Assembly: GCF_000631985.1 (NCBI RefSeq)
Contig: NZ_JFYN01000012.1
Coordinates: forward strand, 434,001 to 498,000
Direction of reading: 5' to 3'
Length of the DNA: 64,000 bases
Origin: Pseudomonas sp. RIT288
GTDB lineage: Bacteria > Pseudomonadota > Gammaproteobacteria > Pseudomonadales > Pseudomonadaceae
Part shown: one piece after another, positions 10,560-20,213 of the stretch
How the letters are laid out: each line of letters begins with the position of its first letter
How positions within the stretch are numbered: the stretch's first letter is position 1
Notes under the pieces: model-generated
What the model was told of the DNA's origin: nothing
The model's input: the letters and a program-made list of their open reading frames with translations, nothing else
Database searches by the model: none
Made by a program: the position numbers and the translations under genes

Positions 10560-11429
10560 AAGAGTACTGCCGTCCCACCTGTTTTATTATCTGGGCGGCT
10601 CTTTCTTTTTGTGTCGGCGCAAACTTATATCACGCCGACATTGTTGGCGATACTTGCACATACAACCTTTCGTGTTCTTTACGACGAGGTCGCAAATGGC
10701 TTGGTCGATGTCGCAAATTCACAGTACCCATGCAGCCGGGCTGACAACTTTATCGCTGTTTATGGGCCTTTTTGCATCGGTAAAAAAGAGTCCCTGGCAA
10801 AACACTTGAATCTCCATTGGGGCAACCCTGCCACCGTATTTGGTTGGTCTCAAGCTGCCACTTCCGGTGGAGCGCTTATAGACCATGTGTGTCTCAATGC
10901 AACAAGCGTGCACAAAGTGCCGGGTTGCCACGTTTATTTTTCTACACACCCGCCTGTAGCCGTAAAAACCGCATAAAAACGGGGGTTCAAGCCCTTTTGT
11001 ATCAGGGGCTTGACGCATACCTTTGCATCGTGTTGTCAGGTTCGCGTGGGGCCATGACAACCCAAAACGTTACCGGTTCACCCCGTCAGTGAGTATTTGG
11101 CGGATGCCCGACGCACTGAGCGTAGACGCACTGTGCGGTTTTGGTGCAAAAATTTACAGGATGTACTGGATTCATACAGTTTGCGGTGCTTCTGCAGTCG
11201 GGTGACCAAGGCTGTTTCGGGTGGTTGCTCGTGTTCGAAACCGGTCCAGGCTCCGGGATGGTGCACAATCTTTGCAAGTGTCTCTTGTCGGGGCTGTGGT
11301 GGCCTGGCCGAGTACGCTCATCGTGAAGCCAGGCGCATTCGCAGGTATGCTGCCTGCCTGTCGCTTGGTGCGTTATCTGTCTGGATGGCCGCTAAGCTGA
11401 ATGATGTAGATCAGCCGGGAGTGCACTCA
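10560..11429. other. 870-bp intergenic region with no supported gene
   Basis: This gap lies between the divergent porin and HIT genes and has noticeably lower GC than its flanks. Short open frames on both strands show no family motif. The frame of the HIT gene stays open up to 11097, but those codons (Arg/Cys-rich) do not look like protein. A dyad GTTGTCA-N16-TGACAAC lies at 11032-11061. It could hold long leaders or a small RNA; I cannot support a specific call. Confidence 0.5.
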
Positions 11430-11855
11430 GTGTTTGTTTTGGATTCACAACTTCAACAGGACACCCTGACCATCGGTGACTTCCCGCTTTGTCGGTTGCT
11501 GTTGTCCAACGATGCCAATTACCCGTGGTTCATCCTGGTGCCTCGTCGCGACGATATCAGCGAGTTGTTTCAGTTGGATGTCGCCGACCAGCAGCAGCTG
11601 TGGCAGGAAACCACGGCGTTGGCCGAGCTGCTCAAGGACTTGTTCGACGCCGACAAGCTGAACGTCGCAACGCTGGGAAACGTTGTCAGTCAGCTGCATA
11701 TGCATGTGATCGTGCGCAAGCGCGATGACGCGGCGTGGCCGTCGCCGGTCTGGGGCAAGCACCCGGCCAAACCCTACAGCGCCGAGCAGGTAGCGGCCAT
11801 TCGTGAACGGCTGCGTCGGGTGCTGACCGAGCATTTCACGTTTCTGGAGGGTTGA
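11430..11855 (+). CDS. HIT domain protein
   Basis: A 141-residue histidine-triad-fold protein (nucleotide hydrolase/transferase superfamily). The start is GTG 11430 (MFVLDSQLQQDTL), with GGGAG eight bases upstream; more upstream starts run into non-coding-looking sequence. The fold signature NYPWFILVPRRDDISEL and VGN-like LNVATLGNVVSQLHMHVIVRKRDD are clear. In the triad H90-x-H92-x-I94 the third histidine is isoleucine, while the middle, catalytic one is kept. The stop is 3 bp before slyX, so the two are co-transcribed. Substrate unknown. Confidence 0.88.
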   Translation: MFVLDSQLQQDTLTIGDFPLCRLLLSNDANYPWFILVPRRDDISELFQLDVADQQQLWQETTALAELLKDLFDADKLNVATLGNVVSQLHMHVIVRKRDDAAWPSPVWGKHPAKPYSAEQVAAIRERLRRVLTEHFTFLEG

Positions 11856-11858
11856 ACC

Positions 11859-12065
11859 ATGAACCTTGAAGAACGCGTTACCGATCTGGAAAGCCGCCTG
11901 GCGTTTCAGGATGACACCATTCAGGCGTTGAACGACGAGCTGGTGGCGCAGCAGCGGGTGATCGAGCGCCTGCAGCTGCAAATGGCGGCGTTGCTCAAGC
12001 GTCAGGAGGAGATGGTCGGGCAGTTCGATTCTTTCGAGGAAGAGGCACCACCGCCGCATTACTGA
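11859..12065 (+). CDS. slyX: SlyX family protein
   Basis: A 68-residue protein that is almost entirely one predicted coiled coil ([44 protein letters not shown]), ending in the family-typical acidic/proline tail EEEAPPPHY. Its function is unestablished; the name comes from its position near slyD in E. coli. It starts 3 bp after the HIT stop, with GGAGGG overlapping that stop. A bidirectional terminator follows. Confidence 0.93.
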   Translation: MNLEERVTDLESRLAFQDDTIQALNDELVAQQRVIERLQLQMAALLKRQEEMVGQFDSFEEEAPPPHY

Positions 12066-12089
12066 TGCCAGCCACGTTTGTGCAGGCGT

Positions 12090-12127
12090 AAAAAAACCGC
12101 GATCAGCCTGGCTGCTCGCGGTTTTTT
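12090..12127. terminator. Bidirectional terminator after slyX
   Basis: The stem AAAAAACCGCGA / TCGCGGTTTTTT with a ~14-nt loop lies between the convergent slyX and membrane cold-shock genes. Confidence 0.9.
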
Positions 12128-12138
12128 ATTGCCTTGGA

Positions 12139-12741
12139 TCAGCGACGCGGCAGGGCGGCGATCACGTCCTCGGCTTGCAGGCCTTTATCCCGGTTCATCA
12201 CCGAGAACTCCACACGCTGGCCTTCGACCAGTACTCGGTGGCCTTCGCCACGGATTGCACGAAAGTGCACGAAAATATCATCGCCGGAATCCCGGGAGAT
12301 AAAGCCGAAGCCTTTGGAAGTGTTGAACCACTTGACGGTACCGGTATCGCGGTTGCTCATGTCATAGCTGGCAGATGCGGCAGCCGGTGAAGATTTGTAG
12401 AAGCTCACCGCCAGATGCACAACCACGGCAACCAGGGCGATCACCAGGCTGAACAACACGGCAGGTTGACCGGCGATGACTGGCATCGGTGCGATCAGGG
12501 TCAGGGTTTGCAGGACGACAGTCAGCACGAGAAGAGCGCTGACCAGATTTTGCAGATGCTGGCGCGGGCCCTTGTTCCAGTAAGGAATCACTGGAGCGAT
12601 GACCAGGTTCAGCAGGCCGAAAAAGGCCAGGTAAAGTGCATCGGGTTGTTGCAGGTAAGGAACGGCTTCGGATTTCAAGCTAGGTATGAACGACAGCAGC
12701 AAGGCCGCTGCGCCCATTAGCAGGTGGACGATTTTCAACAT
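12139..12741 (-). CDS. Membrane protein with C-terminal cold-shock domain
   Basis: A 200-residue protein. Residues 1-115 contain four hydrophobic segments (~4-21, 35-54, 65-83, 95-114) separated by short loops. Residues ~133-198 are a complete cold-shock (CSD) nucleic-acid-binding domain: [18 protein letters not shown] with RNP1 KGFGFI and RNP2 DIFVHF. The topology places the CSD at the membrane, probably on the cytoplasmic side. Family members occur in pseudomonads, but the role of the membrane part is not known to me. It may tether an RNA chaperone to membrane-bound mRNA. Confidence 0.85.
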   Translation of the reverse strand: MLKIVHLLMGAAALLLSFIPSLKSEAVPYLQQPDALYLAFFGLLNLVIAPVIPYWNKGPRQHLQNLVSALLVLTVVLQTLTLIAPMPVIAGQPAVLFSLVIALVAVVVHLAVSFYKSSPAAASASYDMSNRDTGTVKWFNTSKGFGFISRDSGDDIFVHFRAIRGEGHRVLVEGQRVEFSVMNRDKGLQAEDVIAALPRR

Positions 12742-13051
12742 TTTGATTGGCTCACGTTATGACGGCTCACAAGGAAGAGCTGAAGGCGCACGGTTCGCTT
12801 CGGAACAATAAAGAGGCGTTGGACACGTGCCCGGCATCAGCCTATGCGCGACACCCCCGAAAAATGGGGCGTAGCGACACACTGCCTATTTAACAGCAAA
12901 GCCTGCAGCTACTCAAATTACCCCGGCCAGCGGCACCGGCCCGGTCGATTTGTCGCACGGTGAGTGAATATTGCTGGCTGCGAGGTGGCGGCGGCCTTGC
13001 TAGAGTGGGACTGCACCTGTTGGATGAATTCAATCGCCTTAGGGGGTAAGC
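12742..13051. other. 310-bp divergent intergenic region
   Basis: This region holds the upstream sequences of the membrane cold-shock gene (minus) and the Dps-like gene (plus). A small hairpin CCCC-GAAAAAT-GGGG is at ~12854-12869. I see no convincing -35/-10 pair, riboswitch or gene. Confidence 0.4.
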
Positions 13052-13522
13052 ATGGCAATCGATATCGGTATCAGTGAAGAAGACCGCAAGTCCATCGTCG
13101 AGGGGCTGTCGCGGCTGCTGTCGGACACCTATGTGCTGTATCTGAAAACCCATAACTTTCACTGGAACGTCACAGGCCCCATGTTCAGGACCCTGCATCT
13201 GATGTTCGAAGAGCAATACAACGAGCTGGCGCTGGCGGTGGATCTGATCGCCGAGCGCATCCGCGCTCTGGGTTTTCCGGCGCCGGGTGCCTACGCGACT
13301 TACGCGCGACTCTCCTCTATTAAAGAAGAAGTCGGTGTGCCAAGTGCCGAGGACATGATCAAGCAGTTGGTCGACGGCCAGGAAGCGGTCACTCGCACCG
13401 CTCGCGGCATCTTCCCGCTGTTGGACAAGGTCAGTGACGAGCCGACGGCCGACTTGCTGACCCAGCGCATGCAGGTGCATGAGAAGACCGCGTGGATGTT
13501 GCGCGCGTTGCTCGAGGCCTGA
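13052..13522 (+). CDS. Dps-family ferritin-like DNA-protection protein
   Basis: A 156-residue miniferritin. The family ferroxidase motif is visible as [27 protein letters not shown] (residues ~34-60), with His, Asp/Glu and Glu ligands shared between subunits of the dodecamer. It is expected to bind and oxidise Fe(II) with H2O2 and to protect DNA in starvation or oxidative stress. It lacks a long lysine-rich N-terminal tail, so direct DNA binding is uncertain. AGGGGG precedes the ATG. It is probably monocistronic. Confidence 0.93.
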   Translation: MAIDIGISEEDRKSIVEGLSRLLSDTYVLYLKTHNFHWNVTGPMFRTLHLMFEEQYNELALAVDLIAERIRALGFPAPGAYATYARLSSIKEEVGVPSAEDMIKQLVDGQEAVTRTARGIFPLLDKVSDEPTADLLTQRMQVHEKTAWMLRALLEA

Positions 13523-13708
13523 TAGTCCGGTGCGCGGATATCCGGGGTGATGGATGTCCGCGTGCTGTTTCAAATCTTACTGAACATGTCGGCTTATCCT
13601 ACGTTGCTGGGCAACTAGTCATCTGGCGCTGGCTCTGCGTCTGCGTTTTTATGAAGGCACAGGATGTTGTCTTTATAAAAGCAGCGATGACAAAGGAGTG
13701 TCAGCGAT

Positions 13709-14044
13709 ATGGCAGTTGGAGACAGGCAAAGCGAACATGGCGCTTCGCAGCAGGATATGAAGGTTGATCCGTTTGTCAGCGATTTCGACTTCGAGCTGAT
13801 CCGGCCGCTGGCAAGATCAGTGCGGTTGAACGGGTTTGCCACGTGCTTGAGGCTCGAGCAGGTTTACTGGAACATTCTCGGTGACATGGCTGGGCACAAT
13901 GGCTGCTCGGTCAGTTCGCTGCTGTCCCACGTGGACCGCCAGGTGCACCTGCGCCATGGCGGAGTGAAAAACTTCAGCGGTCTGGTGCGGGTGGTGTGTG
14001 TGATGAATGGTCTGCGGGATACCCCGGCGGCCGTCATGCCCTGA
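13709..14044 (+). CDS. Ribbon-helix-helix domain protein
   Basis: A 111-residue protein. Residues ~20-95 match the RHH_4 type of putative DNA-binding domain seen in small proteobacterial proteins: LARSVRLNGFATCLRLEQVYWNILGDMAGHNGCSVSSLLSHVD. The start at ATG 13709 has AAGGAG ten bases upstream; a second in-frame ATG (MKVDPFVSD) is 16 codons in. It is followed by a perfect 11-bp hairpin (14071-14100). Target genes unknown. Confidence 0.8.
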   Translation: MAVGDRQSEHGASQQDMKVDPFVSDFDFELIRPLARSVRLNGFATCLRLEQVYWNILGDMAGHNGCSVSSLLSHVDRQVHLRHGGVKNFSGLVRVVCVMNGLRDTPAAVMP

Positions 14045-14070
14045 ACGGGCAATACTTGAAATGACGTGGC

Positions 14071-14118
14071 GGGCTGTGCAGTCTTACGGCTGCACAGCCC
14101 GCATTTAATGGATATAAT
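14071..14118 (+). promoter_or_regulatory. Perfect hairpin overlapping a TATAAT promoter upstream of the zinc-ribbon/aspS genes
   Basis: An 11-bp perfect stem (GGGCTGTGCAG / CTGCACAGCCC, 14071-14100) has no T run. Its right arm contains the -35-like TGCACA (14091-14096), 16 bp before a consensus TATAAT (14113-14118). The promoter would serve the gene at 14178 and probably aspS. Confidence 0.6.
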
Positions 14119-14177
14119 CCCGCTCTTTCGCCGCAAAGCCCTGCGCGCGGTGGCAATCTGATCGCCGAGACACCTCC

Positions 14178-14399
14178 ATGCCGATGTACGATTATCAATG
14201 TGCTTCCTGTGGTCATCAGTTGGAAGCCATTCAAAAGATCAGCGAGGCACCGCTGGTCGACTGCCCTGCCTGTCAGGCGCCAGAGCTCAAGAAACAGCTG
14301 TCCATGCCGGGTTTTCGCCTCAGCGGCAGCGGTTGGTACGAAACCGATTTCAAGACCGGAGCCAAGAAGAATCTGGCCGGTGGCGACAAATCTGACTAG
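14178..14399 (+). CDS. FmdB-type zinc-ribbon protein
   Basis: A 73-residue protein of the FmdB/CxxC_CXXC_SSSS regulatory-like family. The zinc ribbon is MYDYQCASCGHQLEAIQKISEAPLVDCPACQAPELKKQLS, with two CxxC pairs 20 residues apart. Its function is not established. It is commonly found just upstream of aspS, as here, with a ~100-bp gap. Confidence 0.9.
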   Translation: MPMYDYQCASCGHQLEAIQKISEAPLVDCPACQAPELKKQLSMPGFRLSGSGWYETDFKTGAKKNLAGGDKSD

Positions 14400-14499
14400 G
14401 GTTCAAACCCAGGTCGAACGACACGCGTGAGATTTCGCAGTGCTTGAGTGCGACGGGATCTCCACCGAATTTCGAATTACGAGAAGCGAAACCACTACC

Positions 14500-16275
14500 A
14501 TGATGCGCAGCCATTATTGCGGCCAACTGAACGAAAGCCTGGAAGGCCAGGAAATTACCCTTTGCGGATGGGTTCACCGTCGTCGCGACCACGGCGGGGT
14601 GATTTTCCTCGATATCCGTGATCGTGATGGTCTGGCTCAGGTGGTGTTCGATCCGGATCGCGCCGAGAGCTTCGCCGCCGCCGACCGCGTGCGCAGCGAA
14701 TACGTGGTGAAGATCACCGGCAAGGTGCGTCTGCGTCCGGCCGGTGCGACCAACGCCAACATGGCGTCGGGCATGATCGAAGTGCTGGGCTACGAGCTGG
14801 AAGTGCTGAACGAGTCGGAAACCCCGCCGTTCCCGCTCAACGAATACTCCGACGTCGGCGAAGAAACCCGCCTGCGCTACCGCTTCCTGGACCTGCGTCG
14901 TCCGGAAATGGCCGAGAAGCTGCGTCTGCGTTCGCGCATGACCACCAGCATCCGTCGCTTCCTTGACGAGAACGGCTTCCTCGACGTCGAAACGCCGATT
15001 CTGACCCGTGCTACCCCGGAAGGTGCCCGCGACTACCTGGTGCCGAGCCGTACTCACGCCGGTTCGTTCTTCGCCCTGCCGCAATCGCCTCAGCTGTTCA
15101 AGCAACTGCTGATGGTTGCCGGTTTCGACCGTTACTACCAGATCGCCAAGTGCTTCCGCGACGAAGACCTGCGTGCCGACCGTCAGCCTGAGTTCACTCA
15201 GATCGACATCGAGACCAGCTTTCTCGACGAAAAAGACATCATGGGCCTCACCGAAGGCATGATCCGCAACCTGTTCAAGGAAGTGCTGGATCTGGAATTC
15301 GGCGAGTTCCCGCACATGACCTTTGAAGAAGCCATGCGTCGTTACGGTTCCGACAAGCCGGACCTGCGTAACCCGCTGGAACTGGTCGACGTTGCCGACC
15401 AACTCAAAGAAGTCGAATTCAAGGTGTTCAGCGGCCCGGCCAACGATCCGAAATGCCGTATCGCTGCGCTGCGCGTTCCAGGCGGGGCGAGCATGCCGCG
15501 CAAGCAGATCGACGACTACACCAAGTTCGTCGGCATCTACGGTGCCAAGGGGCTGGCGTACATCAAGGTCAACGAGCGCGCTGCCGGTGTTGAAGGTCTG
15601 CAATCGCCGATCGTGAAAAACATCCCTGAAGCCAACCTGAACGTGATCCTTGATCGCGTCGGCGCGGTTGACGGCGACATCGTATTCTTCGGCGCCGACA
15701 AGGCCAAAATCGTCAGCGAAGCCTTGGGCGCGCTGCGTATCAAGCTGGGTCACGACCTCGACCTGCTGACCTGCAAGTGGGCGCCAATGTGGGTCGTCGA
15801 CTTCCCGATGTTCGAAGAGAACGACGACGGCAGCTTCTCTGCGCTGCACCACCCGTTCACCGCACCGAAGTGCTCCCCTGAAGAGCTGGAAGCCAATCCG
15901 GCCGGCGCTCTGTCCCGCGCCTACGACATGGTGCTGAACGGCACCGAGCTGGGTGGCGGTTCGATCCGTATCCACCGCAAGGAAATGCAGCAAGCGGTGT
16001 TCCGTCTGCTGGGTATCAATGAAGCGGAACAGGAAGAGAAGTTCGGCTTCCTGCTCGACGCGCTGAAGTACGGTGCGCCGCCGCACGGTGGTCTGGCCTT
16101 CGGTCTGGATCGTCTGGTGATGCTGATGACCGGCGCCCAGTCGATCCGTGAAGTGATTGCCTTCCCGAAAACCCAGAGTGCTGCGGACGTCATGACCCAA
16201 GCGCCGGGTGTGGTGGATGCCAAGGCGCTGCGCGAGCTGCACATTCGTTTGCGCGAAACGCCAAAGGCTGAGTAA
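14500..16275 (+). CDS. aspS: Aspartyl-tRNA synthetase
   Basis: A 591-residue class II synthetase that charges tRNA-Asp; the pseudomonad enzyme is generally non-discriminating and also mischarges tRNA-Asn for the amidotransferase route. Domains are an OB-fold anticodon-binding region (~1-105), the catalytic core with motif 2 [20 protein letters not shown], the bacterial GAD insertion (~280-420) and motif 3 [14 protein letters not shown] choose ATG 14500 ([12 protein letters not shown]), the conserved family N-terminus; upstream in-frame codons from 14440 do not fit. Confidence 0.97.
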   Translation: MMRSHYCGQLNESLEGQEITLCGWVHRRRDHGGVIFLDIRDRDGLAQVVFDPDRAESFAAADRVRSEYVVKITGKVRLRPAGATNANMASGMIEVLGYELEVLNESETPPFPLNEYSDVGEETRLRYRFLDLRRPEMAEKLRLRSRMTTSIRRFLDENGFLDVETPILTRATPEGARDYLVPSRTHAGSFFALPQSPQLFKQLLMVAGFDRYYQIAKCFRDEDLRADRQPEFTQIDIETSFLDEKDIMGLTEGMIRNLFKEVLDLEFGEFPHMTFEEAMRRYGSDKPDLRNPLELVDVADQLKEVEFKVFSGPANDPKCRIAALRVPGGASMPRKQIDDYTKFVGIYGAKGLAYIKVNERAAGVEGLQSPIVKNIPEANLNVILDRVGAVDGDIVFFGADKAKIVSEALGALRIKLGHDLDLLTCKWAPMWVVDFPMFEENDDGSFSALHHPFTAPKCSPEELEANPAGALSRAYDMVLNGTELGGGSIRIHRKEMQQAVFRLLGINEAEQEEKFGFLLDALKYGAPPHGGLAFGLDRLVMLMTGAQSIREVIAFPKTQSAADVMTQAPGVVDAKALRELHIRLRETPKAE

Positions 16276-16285
16276 GACGGGCCTG

Positions 16286-16315
16286 AAGGCGCATCTTCGG
16301 ATGCGCCTTTTTTCT
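16286..16315 (+). terminator. Rho-independent terminator after aspS
   Basis: The stem AAGGCGCAT / ATGCGCCTT, closed by a C-TTCG-G loop and followed by a T-rich tract, lies 10 bp past the aspS stop. Confidence 0.92.
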
Positions 16316-16402
16316 TTCTATAGAGAGCAGGTCGAGATTTTTTGTTTGCTGGCCACTGCGTGAGCAGGGCGGGCAACGTTTCAAGAGAATTCGGAGCGAG
16401 TT

Positions 16403-17149
16403 ATGGCAGGTCATTCCAAGTGGGCGAACATCAAGCACCGCAAAGAACGTCAGGATGCCAAGAGAGGCAAGATCTTCACCAAGTGGATCCGTGAACTGAC
16501 CGTTGCGGCCCGTCAGGGCGGCGGCGATCCGGGTTCCAACCCGCGTCTGCGCCTGGCCCTGGACAAGGCCCTTGGCGCGAACATGAGCCGCGACATCATC
16601 GACCGCGCCGTGGCCCGTGGCGCCGGCGCGACCGAAGCGGACAACGTTGAAGAGCTGACCTACGAGGGTTACGGCCCCGGCGGTGTGGCGGTGATGGTCG
16701 AATGCATGACCGATAACCGCAACCGTACCGCCGCAGCCGTACGCCATGCATTCAGCAAATGCGGCGGCAACCTTGGCACCGACGGTTCGGTCGCGTACCT
16801 GTTCGAGCGCAAGGGGCAGATCAGCTTCGCACCGGGCGTCGACGAAGACGCCCTGACCGAAGCGGCGCTGGAAGCCGATGCCGACGACGTGGTCAGCCAT
16901 GAGGACGGCTCGATCGACGTGTTCACCTCGTTCACCAGCTTCTATGCGGTGCGCAACGCGCTGGAAGCGGCCGGGTTCAAGGGCGACGACGCGGAAATCG
17001 TCATGCAGCCGACCACCAGTGCCGAACTGGATCTGGAAGGCGCGGAGAAGGTGCTCAAGCTGATCGACATGCTCGAGGATCTGGATGACGTGCAGAACGT
17101 CTACTCCAACGCAGACATTCCGGAAGACGTGGCCGCACAGCTCGGTTGA
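16403..17149 (+). CDS. yebC: YebC/PmpR family transcriptional regulator
   Basis: A 248-residue protein with the family N-terminus [27 protein letters not shown] and the central [12 protein letters not shown]...[17 protein letters not shown]. aeruginosa PmpR represses quorum-sensing genes; relatives are also reported to help ribosomes at difficult peptide stretches. It sits between aspS and ruvC, a conserved arrangement. GGAGCGAG precedes the ATG. A REP-like hairpin separates it from ruvC. Confidence 0.95.
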   Translation: MAGHSKWANIKHRKERQDAKRGKIFTKWIRELTVAARQGGGDPGSNPRLRLALDKALGANMSRDIIDRAVARGAGATEADNVEELTYEGYGPGGVAVMVECMTDNRNRTAAAVRHAFSKCGGNLGTDGSVAYLFERKGQISFAPGVDEDALTEAALEADADDVVSHEDGSIDVFTSFTSFYAVRNALEAAGFKGDDAEIVMQPTTSAELDLEGAEKVLKLIDMLEDLDDVQNVYSNADIPEDVAAQLG

Positions 17150-17194
17150 TGCAAAATACAAAGGTCGCAGTTTTTGATGGCTCTACAATTAACC

Positions 17195-17268
17195 TGTAGG
17201 AGCTGCCGAAGGCTGCGATCTTTGTGTTTTTAAAGATCAAAAGATCGCAGCCTTCGGCTGCTCCTACA
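17195..17268. repeat. Palindromic repeat (family B)
   Basis: Inverted arms TGTAGGAGCTGCCGAAGGCT and its complement extend through GCGATCTT, with a short spacer. Family B copies recur at 28131, 32091, 35880, 39081 and 55094. Confidence 0.9.
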
Positions 17269-17305
17269 TGTACCCTCAGCTTTCGCATCAATTTCTGCAG
17301 GCGTT

Positions 17306-17833
17306 ATGACTTTAATTCTGGGTATCGACCCCGGCTCGCGCATCACCGGTTACGGGATTGTTCGCGATACCGGACGCGGCGGCTGCATCTATGTGGCCTC
17401 GGGCTGCATCCGTACCGGCGCCGGCGAGCTGCATGAGCGGCTGCAAATCGTTTATCGCGGCGTGCGTGAAATCATTCAGACCTATGGCCCGGTGACCATG
17501 GGTATCGAAAAAGTGTTCATGGCGAAAAATGCCGACTCGGCCCTCAAGCTTGGGCAGGCTCGCGGTGCCGCTATTGTTGCTGGCGCCGAGGAAAGCCTGG
17601 AGATTGCCGAATACACCGCCACCCAGGTCAAGCAAGCCGTGGTCGGCACCGGCGCCGCCAATAAAGAACAGGTGCAGATGATGGTCATGCACATGCTCAA
17701 GCTGACCAGCAAACCGCAGATCGATGCCTCGGATGCGCTGGCTATCGCGATTTGTCACGCGCACACCCGTTCCAGCCTGCTGCCGCATGGTTTGGGAACC
17801 GCACGCAGTCGTGGCGGGCGCCTGCGTCTCTGA
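17306..17833 (+). CDS. ruvC: Holliday-junction endonuclease RuvC
   Basis: A 175-residue RNase H-fold resolvase that cuts four-way junctions delivered by RuvAB. All four acidic catalytic residues are recognisable: Asp8 (ILGIDPGS), Glu68 (GIEKVF), Asp140 and Asp143 (QIDASDALA). It starts the ruvC-ruvA-ruvB cluster, with 114 bp before ruvA. Confidence 0.97.
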   Translation: MTLILGIDPGSRITGYGIVRDTGRGGCIYVASGCIRTGAGELHERLQIVYRGVREIIQTYGPVTMGIEKVFMAKNADSALKLGQARGAAIVAGAEESLEIAEYTATQVKQAVVGTGAANKEQVQMMVMHMLKLTSKPQIDASDALAIAICHAHTRSSLLPHGLGTARSRGGRLRL

Positions 17834-17947
17834 TAGCATCAGCAATCATTTTTGCGGAATGCGGATTTCGCGCCTGGGGCGTCGGCCCGATTCCCGTGTT
17901 CCATCTGTCGCCAGCCCATGGCTGGCCAACGCTCAAGGATCTGAAAC

Positions 17948-18556
17948 GTGATTGGACGCTTGCGCGGCACCTTGGCTGAGAAACAGCCGCCGCACCTGAT
18001 TCTGGATGTAAACGGCCTCGGGTATGAGCTGGAAGTGCCCATGACCACCCTTTATCGTCTGCCGTCGGTCGGTGAACCGCTGACGCTGCACACCCATTTG
18101 GTCGTACGCGAAGACGCGCAGTTACTCTATGGCTTTGCCGGCAAGCGTGAGCGAGACTTTTTTCGCGAGTTGATCCGTCTCAATGGTGTCGGGCCGAAAT
18201 TGGCCCTGGCCTTGATGTCGAGCCTTGAAGTCGATGAGCTGATCCGCTGCGTGCAATCCCAGGACACCTCGGCGCTGACCAAGGTCCCGGGTGTCGGCAA
18301 GAAAACCGCTGAACGCCTGCTGGTTGAACTCAAGGATCGCTTCAAGGCCTGGGAAACCTCGCCGGCCATGTTCGCTCTGGTGCCGAACCAGCCGGACGGC
18401 CCTGCGCCGGTCAACACCGCTGAAAACGATGCGGTCAGTGCGCTGATTTCCCTGGGCTACAAGCCGCAGGAAGCGAGCAAGGCGATTACCGCCATCAAGG
18501 ACAAGAATTTGAGCAGTGAAGACCTGATCCGCCGCGCCCTGAAGGGAATGATTTAA
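17948..18556 (+). CDS. ruvA: Holliday-junction branch-migration protein RuvA
   Basis: A 202-residue junction-binding tetramer subunit that loads RuvB. The GTG start ([12 protein letters not shown]) is preceded by AAGGA. Domain I is an OB fold; domain II carries the two helix-hairpin-helix motifs ([13 protein letters not shown] and [18 protein letters not shown]); domain III (last ~50 residues, [16 protein letters not shown]) contacts RuvB. The stop is directly followed by the ruvB GTG. Confidence 0.97.
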   Translation: MIGRLRGTLAEKQPPHLILDVNGLGYELEVPMTTLYRLPSVGEPLTLHTHLVVREDAQLLYGFAGKRERDFFRELIRLNGVGPKLALALMSSLEVDELIRCVQSQDTSALTKVPGVGKKTAERLLVELKDRFKAWETSPAMFALVPNQPDGPAPVNTAENDAVSALISLGYKPQEASKAITAIKDKNLSSEDLIRRALKGMI

Positions 18557-19618
18557 GTGATTGAAGCTGATCGTCTGATCGCCGCCGCGCACAGCCCGCG
18601 CGAGCGCGAAGAAGTCCAGGATCGGGCCATTCGCCCGGTCAGTCTGGCCGACTATATCGGCCAGCCGACCGTGCGCGAGCAGATGGAACTGTTCATCCAG
18701 GCGGCGCGTGGTCGCAGTGAATCCCTCGACCACACGCTGATCTTCGGCCCGCCGGGTCTGGGTAAAACCACCCTGGCCAACATCATTGCCCAGGAAATGG
18801 GCGTGTCGATCAAGAGCACGTCCGGCCCGGTGCTTGAGCGTCCGGGGGATCTGGCGGCACTGCTGACCAATCTGGAACCGCACGACGTGTTGTTCATTGA
18901 CGAGATCCATCGTCTGTCGCCCATCGTTGAGGAAGTGCTGTATCCGGCGATGGAGGACTTCCAGCTCGACATCATGATTGGCGAAGGGCCTGCGGCGCGC
19001 TCGATCAAGCTTGATCTGCCACCGTTCACCCTCGTTGGCGCCACCACCCGTGCCGGCATGCTGACCAACCCGTTGCGTGACCGCTTCGGTATCGTCCAGC
19101 GTCTTGAGTTCTACAGCACGGCGGATCTGGCGACGATTGTCGGCCGTTCGGCGAATATCCTCGGTTTGCCGCTGGATCCTGAAGGTGCCTTTGAAATCGC
19201 TCGTCGTGCCCGTGGTACGCCGCGGATCGCCAACCGTCTGCTGCGTCGGGTGCGCGATTTTGCCGAAGTCCGCGCCAAGGGCCATATCACCAAGTCGGTT
19301 GCCGATCTGGCGTTGAACCTGCTGGACGTCGACGAACACGGTTTCGATCATCAGGACCGGCGTCTGCTGCTGACCATGATCGAGAAGTTCGATGGCGGCC
19401 CGGTGGGTATCGACAGCCTTGCGGCTGCCATCAGTGAAGAGCGCCACACCATCGAAGACGTGCTGGAGCCGTACCTGATTCAGCAGGGTTACATCATGCG
19501 TACGCCACGGGGCAGGGTGGTGACACGGCATGCGTACCTGCATTTCGGTTTAAACATTCCGTCACGAATGGGTGAAATGCCCGTGGCAGACGAGTTTCTC
19601 GATGCCGTGGACGATTGA
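18557..19618 (+). CDS. ruvB: Holliday-junction helicase RuvB
   Basis: A 353-residue AAA+ motor ring that drives branch migration. Walker A is GPPGLGKTT, Walker [10 protein letters not shown], and sensor I is in [12 protein letters not shown]-terminal winged helix ([24 protein letters not shown]) binds DNA. It uses a GTG start immediately after the ruvA TAA with no gap, and the ruvA end contains its AAGGGAATG ribosome site, so translation is coupled. Confidence 0.97.
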   Translation: MIEADRLIAAAHSPREREEVQDRAIRPVSLADYIGQPTVREQMELFIQAARGRSESLDHTLIFGPPGLGKTTLANIIAQEMGVSIKSTSGPVLERPGDLAALLTNLEPHDVLFIDEIHRLSPIVEEVLYPAMEDFQLDIMIGEGPAARSIKLDLPPFTLVGATTRAGMLTNPLRDRFGIVQRLEFYSTADLATIVGRSANILGLPLDPEGAFEIARRARGTPRIANRLLRRVRDFAEVRAKGHITKSVADLALNLLDVDEHGFDHQDRRLLLTMIEKFDGGPVGIDSLAAAISEERHTIEDVLEPYLIQQGYIMRTPRGRVVTRHAYLHFGLNIPSRMGEMPVADEFLDAVDD

Positions 19619-19745
19619 TACACATTTTTTGGCGATTTATTCAGCGTTTGTACTGTCACAGGACGGTACTTTTGCGGTAAAGCCTTAAACACTGAAAAAA
19701 CAGTTGCCTGGCCGGATTGGCAACCTGAGGAGTAAGCACTAGAGT

Positions 19746-20213
19746 ATGCGCGCGCAAAACGGGCTTGAGCCGTTCGCACATCGTTGTCGCGTTTATTACG
19801 AGGACACCGATGCGGGCGGCATCGTGTATTACGTTAATTACCTCAAGTTTATGGAACGGGCTCGAACCGAGCGGCTCCGGACGCTGGGCTTTGCCCAGTC
19901 GGAACTGGCCGGGGAGGACCTGTTGTTTGTCGTGCATTCCAGCGAAGCGCGTTACCACGCGCCGGCGCGACTGGACGACGAACTGCTGGTAAGCGCTGAT
20001 GTAATCGAATTGAACCGTGCCAGCCTGCGCTTCAAACAGCAGGTCAGGCGGGCCACGGATAATGTGCTGCTCTGTGAAGGGCAGTTTCTGGTGGCCTGCG
20101 TGCGCACCGAAAGTTTGAAACCCCGGGCCATGCCCGAATCCTTGCGTGCGGCCTTTGCCGACGCGGGCGGCACGGGTACACACTCAAAGCAGGAGATAAA
20201 GCGTGGAAGCTAA
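19746..20213 (+). CDS. ybgC: Tol-Pal-associated acyl-CoA thioesterase YbgC
   Basis: A 155-residue hotdog-fold thioesterase. The catalytic segment is [25 protein letters not shown] (Asp in EDTD). In E. coli it hydrolyses acyl-CoAs and is linked to phospholipid synthesis, with a supporting place in the tol operon. Its end overlaps the tolQ GTG by 11 bp. It is the first gene of ybgC-tolQRAB-pal-cpoB, 127 bp after ruvB. Confidence 0.94.
   Translation: MRAQNGLEPFAHRCRVYYEDTDAGGIVYYVNYLKFMERARTERLRTLGFAQSELAGEDLLFVVHSSEARYHAPARLDDELLVSADVIELNRASLRFKQQVRRATDNVLLCEGQFLVACVRTESLKPRAMPESLRAAFADAGGTGTHSKQEIKRGS

Noticed and set aside
11097..11429. N-terminal extension of the HIT gene by 111 codons
   Set aside because: The extra residues are Arg/Cys-rich without fold features; the GTG at 11430 has a ribosome site and gives the family length.
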